Assembly (NCBI RefSeq): GCF_046630445.1
Contig: NC_092335.1
Coordinates: forward strand, 35,304,501-35,368,500
Origin: Rutidosis leptorrhynchoides
Taxonomy: Eukaryota; Streptophyta; Magnoliopsida; Asterales; Asteraceae
Length of the DNA: 64,000 nucleotides
Direction of reading: 5' to 3'
Part shown: positions 12,801 to 23,338 of the stretch, in pieces
How positions within the stretch are numbered: the stretch's first letter is position 1
Layout of the letters: each line of letters starts with the position of its first letter
Notes under the pieces: generated by a model
What the model was told of the DNA's origin: nothing
The model's database searches: none
Seen by the model: only the letters and a program-made list of their open reading frames with translations
Position numbers and translations under genes: made by a program

Positions 12801-13171
12801 TTGATGTTTAAAGCATGTTTATTCTCAGGTGAATACTAAGAGCTTCCGCTGTTGCATACTAAAATAAGGACAAGATTTGGAGTCCATGTTTGTATGATAT
12901 TGTGTAAAAACTGCATTCAAGAAACTGATTTTGATGTAACATATTTGTATTGTAAACCATTATGTAATGGTCGTGTGTAAACAGGATATTTTAGATTATC
13001 ATTATTTGATAATCTACGTAAAGCTTTTTAAACCTTTATTTATGAAATAAAGGTTATGGTTTGTTTTAAAATGAATGCAGTCTTTGAAAAACGTCTCATA
13101 TAGAGGTCAAAACCTCGCAACGAAATCAATTAATATGGAACGTTTTTAATCAATAAGAACGGGACATTTCA
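9894..13171 (+). repeat. 3' LTR of the chromovirus
   Basis: About 3.28 kb, TGTAGTGACC at the start and GGGACATTTCA at the end. The U3 part is AT-rich, with microsatellite-like TA runs and copies of the CGTATACA motif near 11929 and 12085. The R/U5 part (from about 12250) carries the TTCGTGAATC segment, AAGCATGTTTATTCTCAGGT (12811-12830) and CTTCCGCTG (12843-12851), which are shared with the other chromovirus-type LTRs here. Small ORFs inside it look like chance. If the element landed in the neighbouring LTR, the right duplication would be GTTAG at 13172-13176. Confidence 0.85.
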
Positions 13172-13931
13172 GTTAGGATAACCGAACGTGTTCAAGGAAG
13201 TCAGACTTGACTTGGCCATGGTGTTCTTTATGGTTGAACTCTTTTTAAGGGCCTAACTATCTTTTACCAATCTTTAACGAAAGCATTGAGGCACATCACG
13301 TCTCTCGGATATGGTAAACCATGTATTCTATTATGCTTAAGAAAGTTTAGACCATTTTGGAATGTTAATACGTCACCCAACCGAGTCGCTCAATTGGATG
13401 AGCCGTCTGAACGTGTATGCCTGTAGTCAGACTGGACGGGCGTCGGGGGTAAGGGACATTGCTGTCTATTCAGAATCTTCAAGCCTAACGCAGTACCCAG
13501 TGACATGTCTTATGACAGGGGCGTTTAGGACCAGCGTAATGAATACAAGGCCTCTGCCTATTCATGAGCCAGCATTCCATAATCTCGGCAGAATAACTGA
13601 TGAAGTCATAGTATGCACTTACTTTAACCTTATCTGAGTTACAAATTTTATCACATTTACTTTATCTATCTTATAAATTAGAAAATCCCAAAATAAATAT
13701 TCACTACTCCCTAACTATCTTAGGCTATAATATAGGTTTGATGTTACTGATATCTCAAAAATACGACTCTAGGTCATACTTCCCTTACTTATAAGGAGTA
13801 GTAAGATTTAGGTCCCGCTAAATATAAATTTAAAACTGTACCCTCTCCCACGAGTGGCTGATCCTGGCGAGCCGCGGCCTAAAGACACCGCACAAATAAA
13901 AACCATCCATTTCGGCCATATCAGCGTCACA
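13172..13931 (+). repeat. 5' LTR fragment of a second gypsy element (E3)
   Basis: The segment ends in CGTCACA at 13931, one base before a Met-tRNA primer site, so it is the 3' part of a 5' LTR. Its left part is cut where the chromovirus LTR ends. An ORF at 13362-13637 lies wholly inside it and is probably fortuitous. Confidence 0.7.
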
Positions 13932-13933
13932 TT

Positions 13934-13947
13934 TGGTATCAGAACAT
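13934..13947 (+). other. Primer binding site of gypsy element E3
   Basis: TGGTATCAGAACAT follows the LTR end after two T bases. It matches the Met-tRNA primer class; the LARD elements have TGGTATCAGAGCGG in the same place, followed by a related leader sequence. Confidence 0.75.
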
Positions 13948-14270
13948 CGGTTGTAGGGAATTAGGTTGCATTAGTGAGTCTTGACCCAGCCAAGTAGGAT
14001 TCACTGATAGGACTAATCTACAACTTGCTTGTTTAACTATTTCTGCGGAACTTACTGCATGCTACTGCTTACTTTTACTACTATGTGTACTTGTTGTATG
14101 CTACTGCTTATTCTCGCTACTGCATGCTACTATCTGCTTTCGATTTCATGATACTTTTGTAGGATTTTGTTAATATTGTCATGCTATGTACTGCTAGGAT
14201 GATGTAGTGCCTAATTACGTGCTTGCTATATATCTTACTGACATGGAAAAAGTTATTTTTCCTTGTTCAG

Positions 14271-15074
14271 ATGTCAGACATGCTGCCCATGACCTTTGAC
14301 TTTGAGAGTGACTCAGAGACGACTGTTTCCTCGCCTACCATTGTTGCTGACTCACATATCCCGTCACCGCTACCCTCCGACGACTCTGGCTATTCACCTT
14401 CCAGTGGACTCGTGCTTGACCTTATGGATGTCTCAGACGGAGACGAGGATCCAGAGGAGATTCCAGCACCACCTAGCCCTAGACTCCCGGGGCCACAGCA
14501 CCATCCTGGTGGTACTGTGATTCCTGGGGGAAATGGGGACGGTTCTTTCCGTAATGAGCGAGGACATTGGGTCAGACGCCTTACTGATGGACGTGTCGTG
14601 CCGATCCCACCTAGCAGATATCGACTTATGACCACCGACCGGGCAGATCCGCCTTCAGATGATTCAGACGATTCATCATCCGACGACTCCAGCGAGGAGG
14701 ATCCCGAGGAGGACCCTGAGGAGGAGCCCGTGCAGCCGCCCTCTACCCCGCTGAAGAAGCGGTATCGTTTAGATGGTACCGTTCTCCCAGGGATTAACGG
14801 AGGAAGACCATTTGTGGATGCACATGGACAGTTGGTTAGGGTCACAGCCCGTAAGAGGGTCGTACCGTATCCCGCTGATCCATTCGTGCGTAAGGCCACC
14901 CGCACTGTGCCGTCTACATCTACACCATCTGCACCATCTGCACCGCCTACCCCACCAGCATCCCCCGTCGTCGAGGAACTGACGAGGGAAGTGCATATCC
15001 TCCGTGCTCGGGTAACTGAGCTCGAGGAACAGATGTCCCACCTGATGGACATCATTTACCCACCATCACCGTAG
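14271..15074 (+). CDS. Pre-gag accessory ORF of gypsy element E3, acidic protein with internal repeat and coiled coil
   Basis: An intact 267-residue ORF between the PBS and gag. I chose the ATG at 14271 (MSDMLPMTFD) because upstream codons fall in untranslated leader. Features: Ser/Asp-rich N-terminus (1-60); a repeated unit of about 35 residues at 80-114 and 168-202 sharing GTV-PG-NG, a central F, VR and RVVP; a strongly acidic Asp/Ser/Glu stretch between them (126-153); a Pro/Ser/Thr-rich linker (213-233); and a C-terminal heptad-like coiled coil (EELTREVHILRARVTELEEQ, 235-254). No catalytic motif is visible. GC and codon use are richer than its surroundings. Both LARD elements carry a short ORF in the same position that also ends in an ELRARV coiled coil. 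I do not recognise a family; an RNA- or Gag-binding partner is a guess. Confidence 0.7.
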   Translation: MSDMLPMTFDFESDSETTVSSPTIVADSHIPSPLPSDDSGYSPSSGLVLDLMDVSDGDEDPEEIPAPPSPRLPGPQHHPGGTVIPGGNGDGSFRNERGHWVRRLTDGRVVPIPPSRYRLMTTDRADPPSDDSDDSSSDDSSEEDPEEDPEEEPVQPPSTPLKKRYRLDGTVLPGINGGRPFVDAHGQLVRVTARKRVVPYPADPFVRKATRTVPSTSTPSAPSAPPTPPASPVVEELTREVHILRARVTELEEQMSHLMDIIYPPSP

Positions 15075-15367
15075 GATTATTGTATTAGATTTCCTTATGT
15101 AACTCTGTTAGTAGTTTCATGTTTTACTCACGTATTGTACGGACCTTATGCGAATGTATGCAACTTTTTTATTAATGAATAGAACTTAATGTTGTTTGAA
15201 TTTTGTACGGTGTTCTATTTAAGCCACTGTATGATGATTTTGTGGTATCTGTATCTGGTTGCTTTACTAAATTAATTGTGTGTTACGTTCCATACTGGGT
15301 GCCTTATGCTATAATATTATGGAATGCTGGATTTTGACTTGAGTCGAAACTCTTGTTCAGAGGAACA

Positions 15368-15543
15368 ATGGAAAACGGAAGAGTCCCAAGGGAAACGCCC
15401 ACAGTGGCACAGATTGAGGAAATGATTGCTGTTCGAGTAGCCGCAGCTATGGCGAATGCCAACCCTACTCCAGCTCCACCGGCCAACGCAGCTGTTCAGA
15501 ACGGGTGTACCTATAAGGAATTCCAAAGCTGCAAGCCCCACAA
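15368..15543 (+). pseudogene. Gypsy gag, N-terminal 59 codons only
   Basis: ATG at 15368 opens MENGRVPRETPTVAQIEEMI, followed by an Ala-rich helix and the start of a chromovirus capsid region (GCTYKEFQSCKPHN). Reading is then lost in a minus-strand LTR, so capsid, nucleocapsid and pol are gone. The gap to the pre-gag stop is 293 bp, in which I see nothing else. Confidence 0.8.
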
Positions 15544-15939
15544 TATATGTATATCATATATCTTTTACCAGTAATATATGTATTTAATTCGTGGTACATC
15601 ATAAACTGTTTAACAAGGAAATTTAGCATACAAGCATGTATAAATATATATACTCGAGCACTAGACATGGATACACAATTATTATATAAAAGATAAAATA
15701 TAAGTACTTACATATCAATATTGAGATTCAATATTGTAGAAAAGTACGTAGACGTAACGGAGATGATAACACTAGGTTTGACTTGCAAATAATACCCATG
15801 AATATTACCCATAACCTCCTTGGCAATAACCCATAATTTCCTTAGCTTTATTCGGCTCATAAAACTATTTTGAAAGTGACACGCTCATGACCTCGTCGTA
15901 GTATTTTATGTATAATACTAATAATAATACAAATACTGC

Positions 15940-15971
15940 TAATAATAATAAGATTAATAATAATATTAATC

Positions 15972-16012
<41 letters not shown>

Positions 16013-16051
16013 TATAATAATAATTATAATAATAATATTAATAATTATAAT

Positions 16052-16118
<67 letters not shown>

Positions 16119-16134
16119 TAATTAATAAATATAA
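15940..16134. repeat. AAT microsatellite in LTR M3
   Basis: Long interrupted (AAT)n run. In LTR orientation it starts a few tens of bases downstream of the TATA box, so it would lie near the 5' end of the transcript. The 78-residue poly-Asn ORF across it is an artefact of the repeat. Confidence 0.95.
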
Positions 16135-16178
16135 TACGGAGTAATTTTTAAATTAAAACAGAGGCAAATATCTCGAGC

Positions 16179-16255
16179 TTTATAGGTGTGGCCTGTCCAG
16201 GACTGTCATGCGATCGCATGGCCTCCAAGACCATTTCCCATGCGATCGCATGGGA
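16179..16255 (-). promoter_or_regulatory. Core promoter module of LTR M3: paired palindromes plus TATA box
   Basis: On the minus strand: CATGCGATCGCATG at 16239-16252 (extended to a 20-bp palindrome, 16236-16255), a second at 16207-16220 with centres 32 bp apart, then 22 bp, then TATAAA at 16179-16184. The same layout is found in LTR M2 and in the Athila LTR. Direct sequence evidence supports the motifs; promoter activity is inferred. Confidence 0.7.
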
Positions 16256-16536
16256 TGGATTTCCAGCTCATGATCTTTTAACTTCTAGTTTGTCGATATA
16301 TTTTTTAATTATTAATATAATATATTTAATTTATATAATTAATTATATATTATATTAAATTCACATGCATAGTTGACTTGTAATTTTCGTTCCGATAAGT
16401 CGTACGTCGTCACTCGACTTATGTCCCGGTTCCGGTTTTTCAAACGTCCTATCGTATACTGAGAAAACTTGTACTTTACGTTTCGTGAATCCTACCTTTG
16501 TCAAAATATAGTCTTAAATCATCCATAAACTATACC

Positions 16537-16638
16537 ACTGTAGCAAAGTTAATGTAGCAAAGTCAATTTTTACTGTAGCAATTCACTGTAGCAAATAGCG
16601 ATTTTCAAAAACACTGTAGCATTTTGGGTACTGTAGCA
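16537..16638 (-). repeat. ACTGTAGC motif cluster in LTR M3
   Basis: Five exact ACTGTAGC copies (16537, 16572, 16585, 16613, 16630) and one variant (16551) within about 100 bp of U3. A similar five-copy cluster lies at the matching place of LTR M2. Confidence 0.75.
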
Positions 16639-17050
16639 ATTTGAAGATGTTACTATCGTTTACTAAATAACTTGAAATTATATATATGTATATATCTTTT
16701 TAATATACATAAATCAGTTTTTAAATACACATTGAAAGTTATTTATAAATAAATTTTAATAATAAATATTTCAACTTATCATATATATTCAAATAGATAT
16801 TTAAACCAATAAGTTTAATGTACGGTATCAAATAATTAATACATTGTTACCTTTTCAAGTTATAGTATATATGTATCTATTTACATATAATTGTTCGCGA
16901 ATCGTCGAAAACAATCGAAGGGTATTTAAATATATAAAAGTAGTTCAAAAATTTTGAGATTCAGTTTTACAGACTTTGCTTATCGTGTCGGAAATGTTAA
17001 TCATACAAAGATTAAGTTTAAATTTGGTCAGAAATTCCCTGGTCATCACA

Positions 17051-17992
17051 CATTAAGTTTTTATATGTTTCTTTAAAAAATAAACATTTTATTTCTTATA
17101 AGAACAAACAATTTATTTCATATTCAAATGGTAAAGTACATATACAAAAAAGAGTATAGATCATATGCAAGAATGATTACCGGTAAATGTGACTGAGCTT
17201 TCATCATCATCGTTTCGTTATATACATGCATGCACTATTATTGTATAAACTAACACACCATTATGGTATAAAACTAATTAAGATATAGTCTCTAAACACC
17301 ACAAAATCATGCGCCTGCAAATGTAAGATACAATCCAATCTATCGTAATTCTAATGATTGAAAGGAATGTGATACTAAAGCTGACGATTAATATGCGTCA
17401 GCAAGCAAAAGACTTGAGTATGTATGGGCAGGAACTTAATGCTTTTATGTTAATTTAAACGGTTCTAGAAGAATATGAATAATAAAAAATTTATAAGTAT
17501 TAAATACTTTATTTTAAGTTAAGTTGCTATTTATTACGTGCTTGTCTTATGAGTGCCCCAACTATATAGCTTTCAATTATTTTTAGAGTAACAACATTGT
17601 TTTACTACTCTTTGCACAAATGGTTAAGTTTCCATTGATTTATTAGATAGTTTATACTAATACATAATTTACATGGATAACCCAAAGGTTGTTAGTTTTT
17701 GCACAAATGGTTGAGTTTCCATTGATTTATTAGATAGTTTATACTAATACATAACTTACATGGATAACCAAAAGGTTGTTAGTTGTTACAATAACCCAAA
17801 GGTTGTTACATTTGTGCTATAATTTAAAAGCTTATTAACGGCTAACAACTAATTAAGCTTAAAACTATTTTTTGTTTCTTTTTTTCCTTTGATTACTAAA
17901 AGGCTTAATTAGTAATAATTTTTTTTCTTTGCTTAATAAAAGGGTTAATGATGCTCATTTATTGAAAATGGGAGTCACTTTTTAGTTATATA
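17051..17992. other. AT-rich spacer with an 87-bp tandem duplication
   Basis: No coding or element structure is clear. At 17614-17700 and 17701-17787 two near-identical 87-bp units (GCACAAATGG...) stand head to tail, followed by a partial third copy of the GATAACCCAAAGGTTGTTA end. This is probably the former 3' flank of the carboxypeptidase gene. Confidence 0.7.
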
Positions 17993-18001
17993 TATATAGA
18001 T

Positions 18002-18121
18002 GGGGGATGATTCTCACACACACTTTTTTGATCATCACACACCAATTGAGTATTATTAGAAGAGTAAAAGGTTAAAATAGGTGTGTGAGGATCAAAAAAG
18101 TGTGTGTGAGAATAATGCCCC
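18002..18121. mobile_element. MITE with about 37-bp terminal inverted repeats and a 9-bp target duplication
   Basis: The 120-bp unit begins GGGGGATGATTCTCACACAC and its end read in reverse begins GGGGCATTATTCTCACACAC. The inverted arms extend through TTTTTTGATC and TCACACACC, leaving a spacer of about 45 bp. It is flanked by identical TATATAGAT at 17993-18001 and 18122-18130. A 9-bp duplication points to a Mutator-like transposase as the mobiliser. It is non-coding. Confidence 0.88.
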
Positions 18122-18570
18122 TATATAGATAGATAGATAACAAGTACTCTATATTAAATAATGTTATACTAAAAGGTTATAATGAAGTGGTCATACTAGT
18201 ATGCTCATCTATAATGAATCATTATTTTTATGGTTATACACTCCTCCGAAATAATTTGTTTTTTTATCGTTGGGAACTTGGGATATCAACTTTAATTAAT
18301 AATTCTATTAAATATTAACAATTAGACATTGGCAATGACAGTACCCAACATGTAACAACATATTAGCTACACTGACGCGTGAGTAAAACATTGTTAAAAC
18401 TAATAAACATTGACACCAACAATGGCATTTCACATAATATGAAACCATCCAACATGCTAGCCGATGACTGCGCAGATATAAGCACATAAATATCCAAGGA
18501 CAAAAGCATAGATATTATTCACAAATTACAAGAGGTTTTACACATCATCGAGTTAGGTGTTGACATCACA

Positions 18571-21009
18571 TTATATGGAAGAAACAGCGGATTCAGGTTC
18601 GGCTGCACTTTCTGAAAGTGATCCCCTTGTCCACCTCTTTAACATGGTTAGGGCTGCTTTTGGTTGATCCATAGGAACCATATGTCCCGCATCATGAACC
18701 TGTTTGCATTGAACACACCAAACAGGTTAGCCAATCTGTTGTACTTGTCATTGTCAACTTTGACTTCTGTTCGTCAAAATGTTATTACTTCCCAGATTTG
18801 TAGTTTTTTCGACTCTTTATTAATAGTAATGTTTACGGTGATTTCAAACATTGTTTTGTAGCTATCATAATTTTTTTACCAAACCCATAAGGTCCTGAGT
18901 GAGTTATTTTCAAGTTAAATTAAAAGTAGTTTGTTTGACCATCAAAAATGAACTTTAAAGTTTCTGACATAGGTTGGAAGGAGTACAATAAGAAGTTAAG
19001 AAAAATAAAATTATCTTCATAATGAAGATTTTAGTTTCCAAAAGGTGAAAAAATGGCTATTTGGTTGGTTGTAAAACAATACCAGTATAACCCATTTAGC
19101 TACTTCCCAATGACCCATTTAGCTACTTTCCTTGGTATCTAATGCTTTGACGAGCCATATTTAGAAATATTTACCCAATTCGACCAGTAGGTCAAGATTG
19201 TCACCTCTGATAACAATAAACGGATACAAAAAGAAAAAAAGGAAAAAAAGGGTACCTTGAGGAAACTGAGCGGCCCATGGGATTTAAACAAGCCAGCTTC
19301 TGAACCATCAACTTCAAAAGGAGCATCAGCAGATGCGACAAACTCTTTTTGGCCACTCCATTCCATTGCATGAACCCATCTCGAGTTACCTAAATACAGC
19401 AAAAGTTAAACAGGTGGGGTACACAAATTAATACAATACCCTTTCTAACATCATGAAATATGAATAGTTTCATATATATAAACACTAACCAAGCCAGTTG
19501 CAGATAAGATCATATTCTCCTGCATATACAAGCAACTTAATCCCATCTTCAAGAAGATGAGGAATACCCGCTTCTAGATTCCTCATCCAGTCCATAATCA
19601 TGGCCTGATACACAACCGGACTGCACGAAACAAAATCTATATCTCCCACACCGAGTGCTTCCTTAACAGACTTTTGGCTAAGAAGATCTTCCATTTTCGA
19701 AAAATCGTAGCAGAGGCTGCCCTCACACTGCTTTCTAATATCATAATGCTGTACCATTTTTAAAACAATATACAATTGTTAAAAGGATAAACGGTGTTGA
19801 TTATCTCAAAAGATGATTAGAAAATGAGATGGTATCTCTTTACGTTGATATTGCCAGCAATAGATTTAATTGAACTAAAAATGGTTCCGCAAGCCAAGTA
19901 TGCAGCCATACAAGCAGTTGTTCCATCAGTGCCTAAGATAAAAAAAAAATAAAATAAAAAAAAATAAAAAACTCATGTGTGTAAATTAATGAAACTATAT
20001 GCATATAGAAATGTAAGCAACCGAATTATCTGACAATACCACAAAGTTTAATTGCTGTCTCACAGGCTGGAAGCCTACGGTTGATGTTCTTATAATCTGA
20101 CTCTTTAATTAGTCCTGCATCGAGTGCATAATCAGTATACGCCTTGTATTGAACCAGTGGGTCGGTTAGTCCATTTCCAATGGCAAATCCCTGTGTAACA
20201 ATTCAAATTTAATACACCAACTTGAAAGATAAAACAAGAACCGTGATTGAAAAAGAAAAAGCAGAAAGAGATACCTTCAAGTTTATGTGAATTCCTTCCT
20301 TAGCTTTGTTTCCGTTATGAATGCGAGCAGCAAAAGCAGGAATATAATGTCCAGCATATGATTCTCCAGTTATAAAAAAGTCGTTCTTTACATATTCAGG
20401 ATGCTCCTTAAAAAAGGCCTAGAGCACAACACAATCACTTATCATGGTGATATTCAAAGGATTTACGTAGACACAATTCAACCAACAATATCATAAAGGT
20501 CACTGCTAGTTCCTCTTAATACAAGTGTCATTGCATAAACACGTACAAATATACAATTATGTACAGTTATTAACAAGACATGTAACAAACCTGTAAGAAG
20601 TCATATAGATCATCACTCACACCCTGCTCATCATGCCTAATGTCTCGTTTATCAGAGCTGTAACTAAATCCAGTTCCAGTTGGTTGATCAACAAACAATA
20701 AGTTGGATGCCTAAATATCAACAAACACATAATGACATTTAACAAGTCATAACAAATACATGTACACAAACTGAACAGAGCAAAAAAAACCTCAATTCGA
20801 TGTTGTGATATCAAAATCATAGGAGTATTTGGTTTACCTGATCCCATCCATACTCATTCCAAGTAAGCGACGAGTTATTTTCAATTTTAAACGGACCATT
20901 TTCATAAAACAACGCAAGCTCGCTGCTACACCCTGGTCCTCCAGTCAACCAGATTACAACAGGATCTGATTTGTGACCCCGAGATTCAAAGAAAAAATAA
21001 AACATCCTA

Positions 21010-21042
<33 letters not shown>

Positions 21043-21776
21043 AATCAAGCAAAATTTACAAAATCAGTAAATTTTGAATAAGTTAACATAATTCTCAAAA
21101 TTTCCTAATTAGGGAACCAAACATTATATTTATATAAAAACTTATAGTAAACTCAACTATATATACTTGATTAAAATTTGCATAAGTATGAAGATTCATG
21201 TATTTGTATAAATTCCCTAATTTGGGAACATACAGTATGCCGAACAAATAAAATGTTCTTCGCATATTACGGAGTACCAGTTGTTTACTTAAGTGGAAAC
21301 CATTGATCAATTGTAGAAAAAAAGGAATCAATTAGATAATTTTTTTAATTCTTTTACAAGTAACTTTTTACGTAACCTAAATCCCCAAAAATTAACAAGA
21401 CCACAAAAAGTTAATTAATTGAAAGGGTTTAGAGAGTAAACCTAGCATAATGAGAGTGCTCAATTTGATAGTAACCAGCATGATGACCTAAATCATCAAC
21501 AGATACACCGCTCGAATCGACAAAATTAGGAAACATAAACCGCTTTTCAACTAAATTCTTCTGTCCAGAACTCATTGATTGTAACCTGGGATCGTTGTCT
21601 TCAACCATGTTGATGGATTGTTTGGGAAACAAGTTGAAGCCTGCGATCATGTTTTTGGCATGAGTTGATGGAAAAACAGGGTCATGTAAAGTTAGGGGTG
21701 TGATCATGGTTGATGCTAATGGTGGTGTGAGAAGAAGAGTTAAGAAAGGGATAATTATTAGCATTGAATTCTTCAT
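18571..21776 (-). CDS. Serine carboxypeptidase-like protein, S10 family, intact nine-exon gene
   Basis: Secreted or vacuolar serine protease of family S10 that removes C-terminal residues. Exons (minus strand): 21776-21442, 21006-20838, 20710-20591, 20418-20275, 20190-20040, 19932-19844, 19748-19490, 19389-19256, 18699-18571. All introns are GT-AG, phases join cleanly, and the sum is 1530 bp, 509 residues plus stop, the usual family length. A hydrophobic signal peptide (1-22) starts at [11 protein letters not shown]; a propeptide-like stretch follows. Catalytic triad: Ser228 in GESYAGHY (exon 4), Asp416 in [10 protein letters not shown] (exon 7), His473 in [11 protein letters not shown] (exon 9); the oxyanion segment is TGGPGCSSE (exon 2). 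It looks closest to the carboxypeptidase III / SCPL47-49 group, from memory of the family. No lesion found. It is the only host gene in the window. The neighbouring intron 1 holds a poly-A run (21010-21040). Confidence 0.95.
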
Positions 21777-22023
21777 TTTTAGGGGATGATTATTTGAGGA
21801 TTATGAGAAGATGAAATGAAATGATTGAATGAGAAGAATGTATAAATAGTGTGATATGATGATGAAGGTGAAACGGAAAAAGAGTGTTGTTGCTTGTGGG
21901 AGTGAAACGGTGACGTTTGCTTTTCTTCAGAAGAAATTGCTTTTGCTTTATTGGGCGGGAACCGTATTGCTTCAGGTATGTCGCTCCTTGTTTTAAGCAT
22001 CCTTTTATGTCACCCACTTTCAT
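21777..22023 (-). promoter_or_regulatory. Proximal promoter and 5' leader of the carboxypeptidase gene
   Basis: A TATTTATA element on the minus strand (21841-21848) lies about 65 bp before the ATG and could be the TATA box. An ACGTCACC core (about 21910-21917) could bind bZIP factors. Beyond 22024 the sequence is a SINE tail, so only about 250 bp of original promoter remains attached to the gene. Confidence 0.4.
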
Positions 22024-22025
22024 TT

Positions 22026-22038
<13 letters not shown>

Positions 22039-22058
<20 letters not shown>

Positions 22059-22181
22059 TTTTTTAATAGCGATTGGGATCACCCGAGAGGGACTAAACCA
22101 CCCGTTGCGATCATCTCCCGTTTCGACTATGCCGATGCAGCGATAAAAACCCCACCTCCATCGCTGCCCGGGAGGAAACCT
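22039..22181 (-). mobile_element. SINE, 3' half with poly(A) tail
   Basis: In minus orientation the segment runs from 22181 through a GC-rich body (TCCTCCCGGGCAGCGATGG) to ATCCCAATCGCTATT and a 25-base A tail (22064-22040). The matching head is proposed at 30812-30991. TTTTTTCTTTTCTTT at 22024-22038 equals 30992-31006 and fits a 15-bp target duplication, although it is low complexity. Confidence 0.55.
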
Positions 22182-22815
22182 TGAAACCGATTCAATCCAT
22201 TTGGACGAATACATCATTCATCGATTTCATAGTGAGGTACTGACCTCTACATGATACGTTTTGTAAACATTGCATTCTTTTGAAAAGGCACACCATAAAT
22301 GAATATCTAATTCCAAGGTTTTTGACGTTTGATGATTTCTACATATAGACAATCACCGTAAATAATAGTTTACAATACTACATCCGTTGATAATGCAGTC
22401 AACATAAGATACACGGTGATGATTTTGTGATTGCAACGTTTTCTCGAATAAAGCATGTATGACTCCATGCACATAGCTTGTATAACATATAAGCAAACAG
22501 CGGAAGACTTCTAGGAACCTGAGAATAAACATGCTTAAAAGTGTCAACACAAAGGTTGGTGAGTTCATAGTTTTAATGTTGCGCATAATCTGTATGTAAA
22601 GGTGGATCACAAGATTTCAGTTGTTTCATCCAGAAACGTTTATCAAAATATTCTACAAGATTGAGCACCCTGGTAACTAAACTTTAACGTATATATAATA
22701 AGTACCCCTGTTTTAACATACATGCAATCAACATGTACAATACACGCAATCAACATGTACTATGCTCAAATAGCATACGTTTGTTTTATAGTTCAGGCTA
22801 GGGTTTCTATACCTG
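22182..22815 (-). repeat. Minus-strand LTR M2, part 1 (LTR 3' end)
   Basis: TGAAAC at 22182 is the reverse of an LTR 3' end. Inside are the shared R/U5 marks in reverse: CAGCGGAAG (22498-22506) and ACCTGAGAATAAACATGCTT (22518-22537). Similarity to the LARD LTRs fades after about 22690, and the exact junction with the gypsy fragment is unclear. Confidence 0.75.
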
Positions 22816-22819
22816 GAAC

Positions 22820-23320
22820 AGGCAGAAAATGTATGCTGATCCGCGTAGACGTCCGGTAACCTTTCATGTGGGTGAACGAGTGTATCTAAAAGTTTCGCCG
22901 TGGAAAGGGGTTATCAGATTCGATAAACGTGGTAAGTTAGCACCAAGATTTATTGGTCCATTTCAGATCAGTGAAGTGTTGAATGATCAGACTGTGGTGT
23001 TAGATCTTCCACCAGAGTTAGCCGGTATTCATAATACATTTAACGTGTGTTATCATCGTAAGTGTAAAGTCGATGATGAAACGCAACTCCTTCCTTTAGA
23101 ATATTTAAGGGTCGATTTGAATAAGAAATTGGTGGAAGAGCCGGTCCTTGTAGTTGACCGAAAGGTGACTAAGTTGAGAAATAAAGAGATATCGATGGTA
23201 TTGATCGAGTGGAAACACAGTTTGGGTTCTAATCTTACGTGGGAAACGGAAGAGTTGATGAGAAACCGCTACCCTCATTTGTTTGACCAAGGCCAGATTC
23301 CGAGGACGGAATCTCCTTAA
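22820..23320 (+). pseudogene. Gypsy integrase C-terminus and chromodomain fragment (E4)
   Basis: An open frame from about RQKMYADPRRRPVTF to TAA at 23318-23320, about 166 residues. It holds the GPY/F module (GPFQISEVLNDQTVVLDLPP), the HNTFNVCYHRKC segment and a chromodomain-like end (VLIEWKHSLGSNLTWETEEL). RT, RNase H and the integrase core are missing; the left side is joined to LTR M2 sequence. What remains has no stop, so this copy is fairly young or was truncated recently. It differs from the 7285 element in sequence and in its G-run polypurine tract. Confidence 0.88.
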
Positions 23321-23332
23321 GGGGGGGGGGGG
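23319..23332 (+). other. Polypurine tract of gypsy fragment E4
   Basis: AA followed by twelve G bases just after the pol stop, ahead of TGAATTTGTAACAG. The LTR starts either at 23333 (TGAATT) or at 23339 (TGTAAC). Confidence 0.75.
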
Positions 23333-23338
23333 TGAATT

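Larger units (their letters stand above)
15544..17050 (-). repeat. Minus-strand chromovirus-type LTR remnant M3
   Basis: The reverse complement of 17050 begins TGTGATGACC and continues similar to the LARD2 LTR at 43935 (GACACGATAAGC, GATTCGCGAAC). At the other end it is cut at 15544, next to the broken gag. It holds the ACTGTAGC cluster, the paired palindrome promoter and an AAT microsatellite. It represents roughly the first half of an LTR (U3 and the start of the transcript region). Confidence 0.8.

Noticed and set aside
13362-13637. 91-residue ORF
   Set aside because: Lies in an LTR fragment and shows no domain.
14390-15055. Antisense ORF of 221 residues opposite the pre-gag ORF
   Set aside because: GC-rich, Ser/Gly-biased mirror of the sense coding sequence; the sense frame has the coherent domain layout.
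15908-16144. Poly-asparagine ORF
   Set aside because: It is a translation of the AAT microsatellite in LTR M3.
16207-16252. CRISPR-like repeat-spacer look of the palindrome pairs
   Set aside because: Only two units per site, located in plant LTR promoters, with no array.
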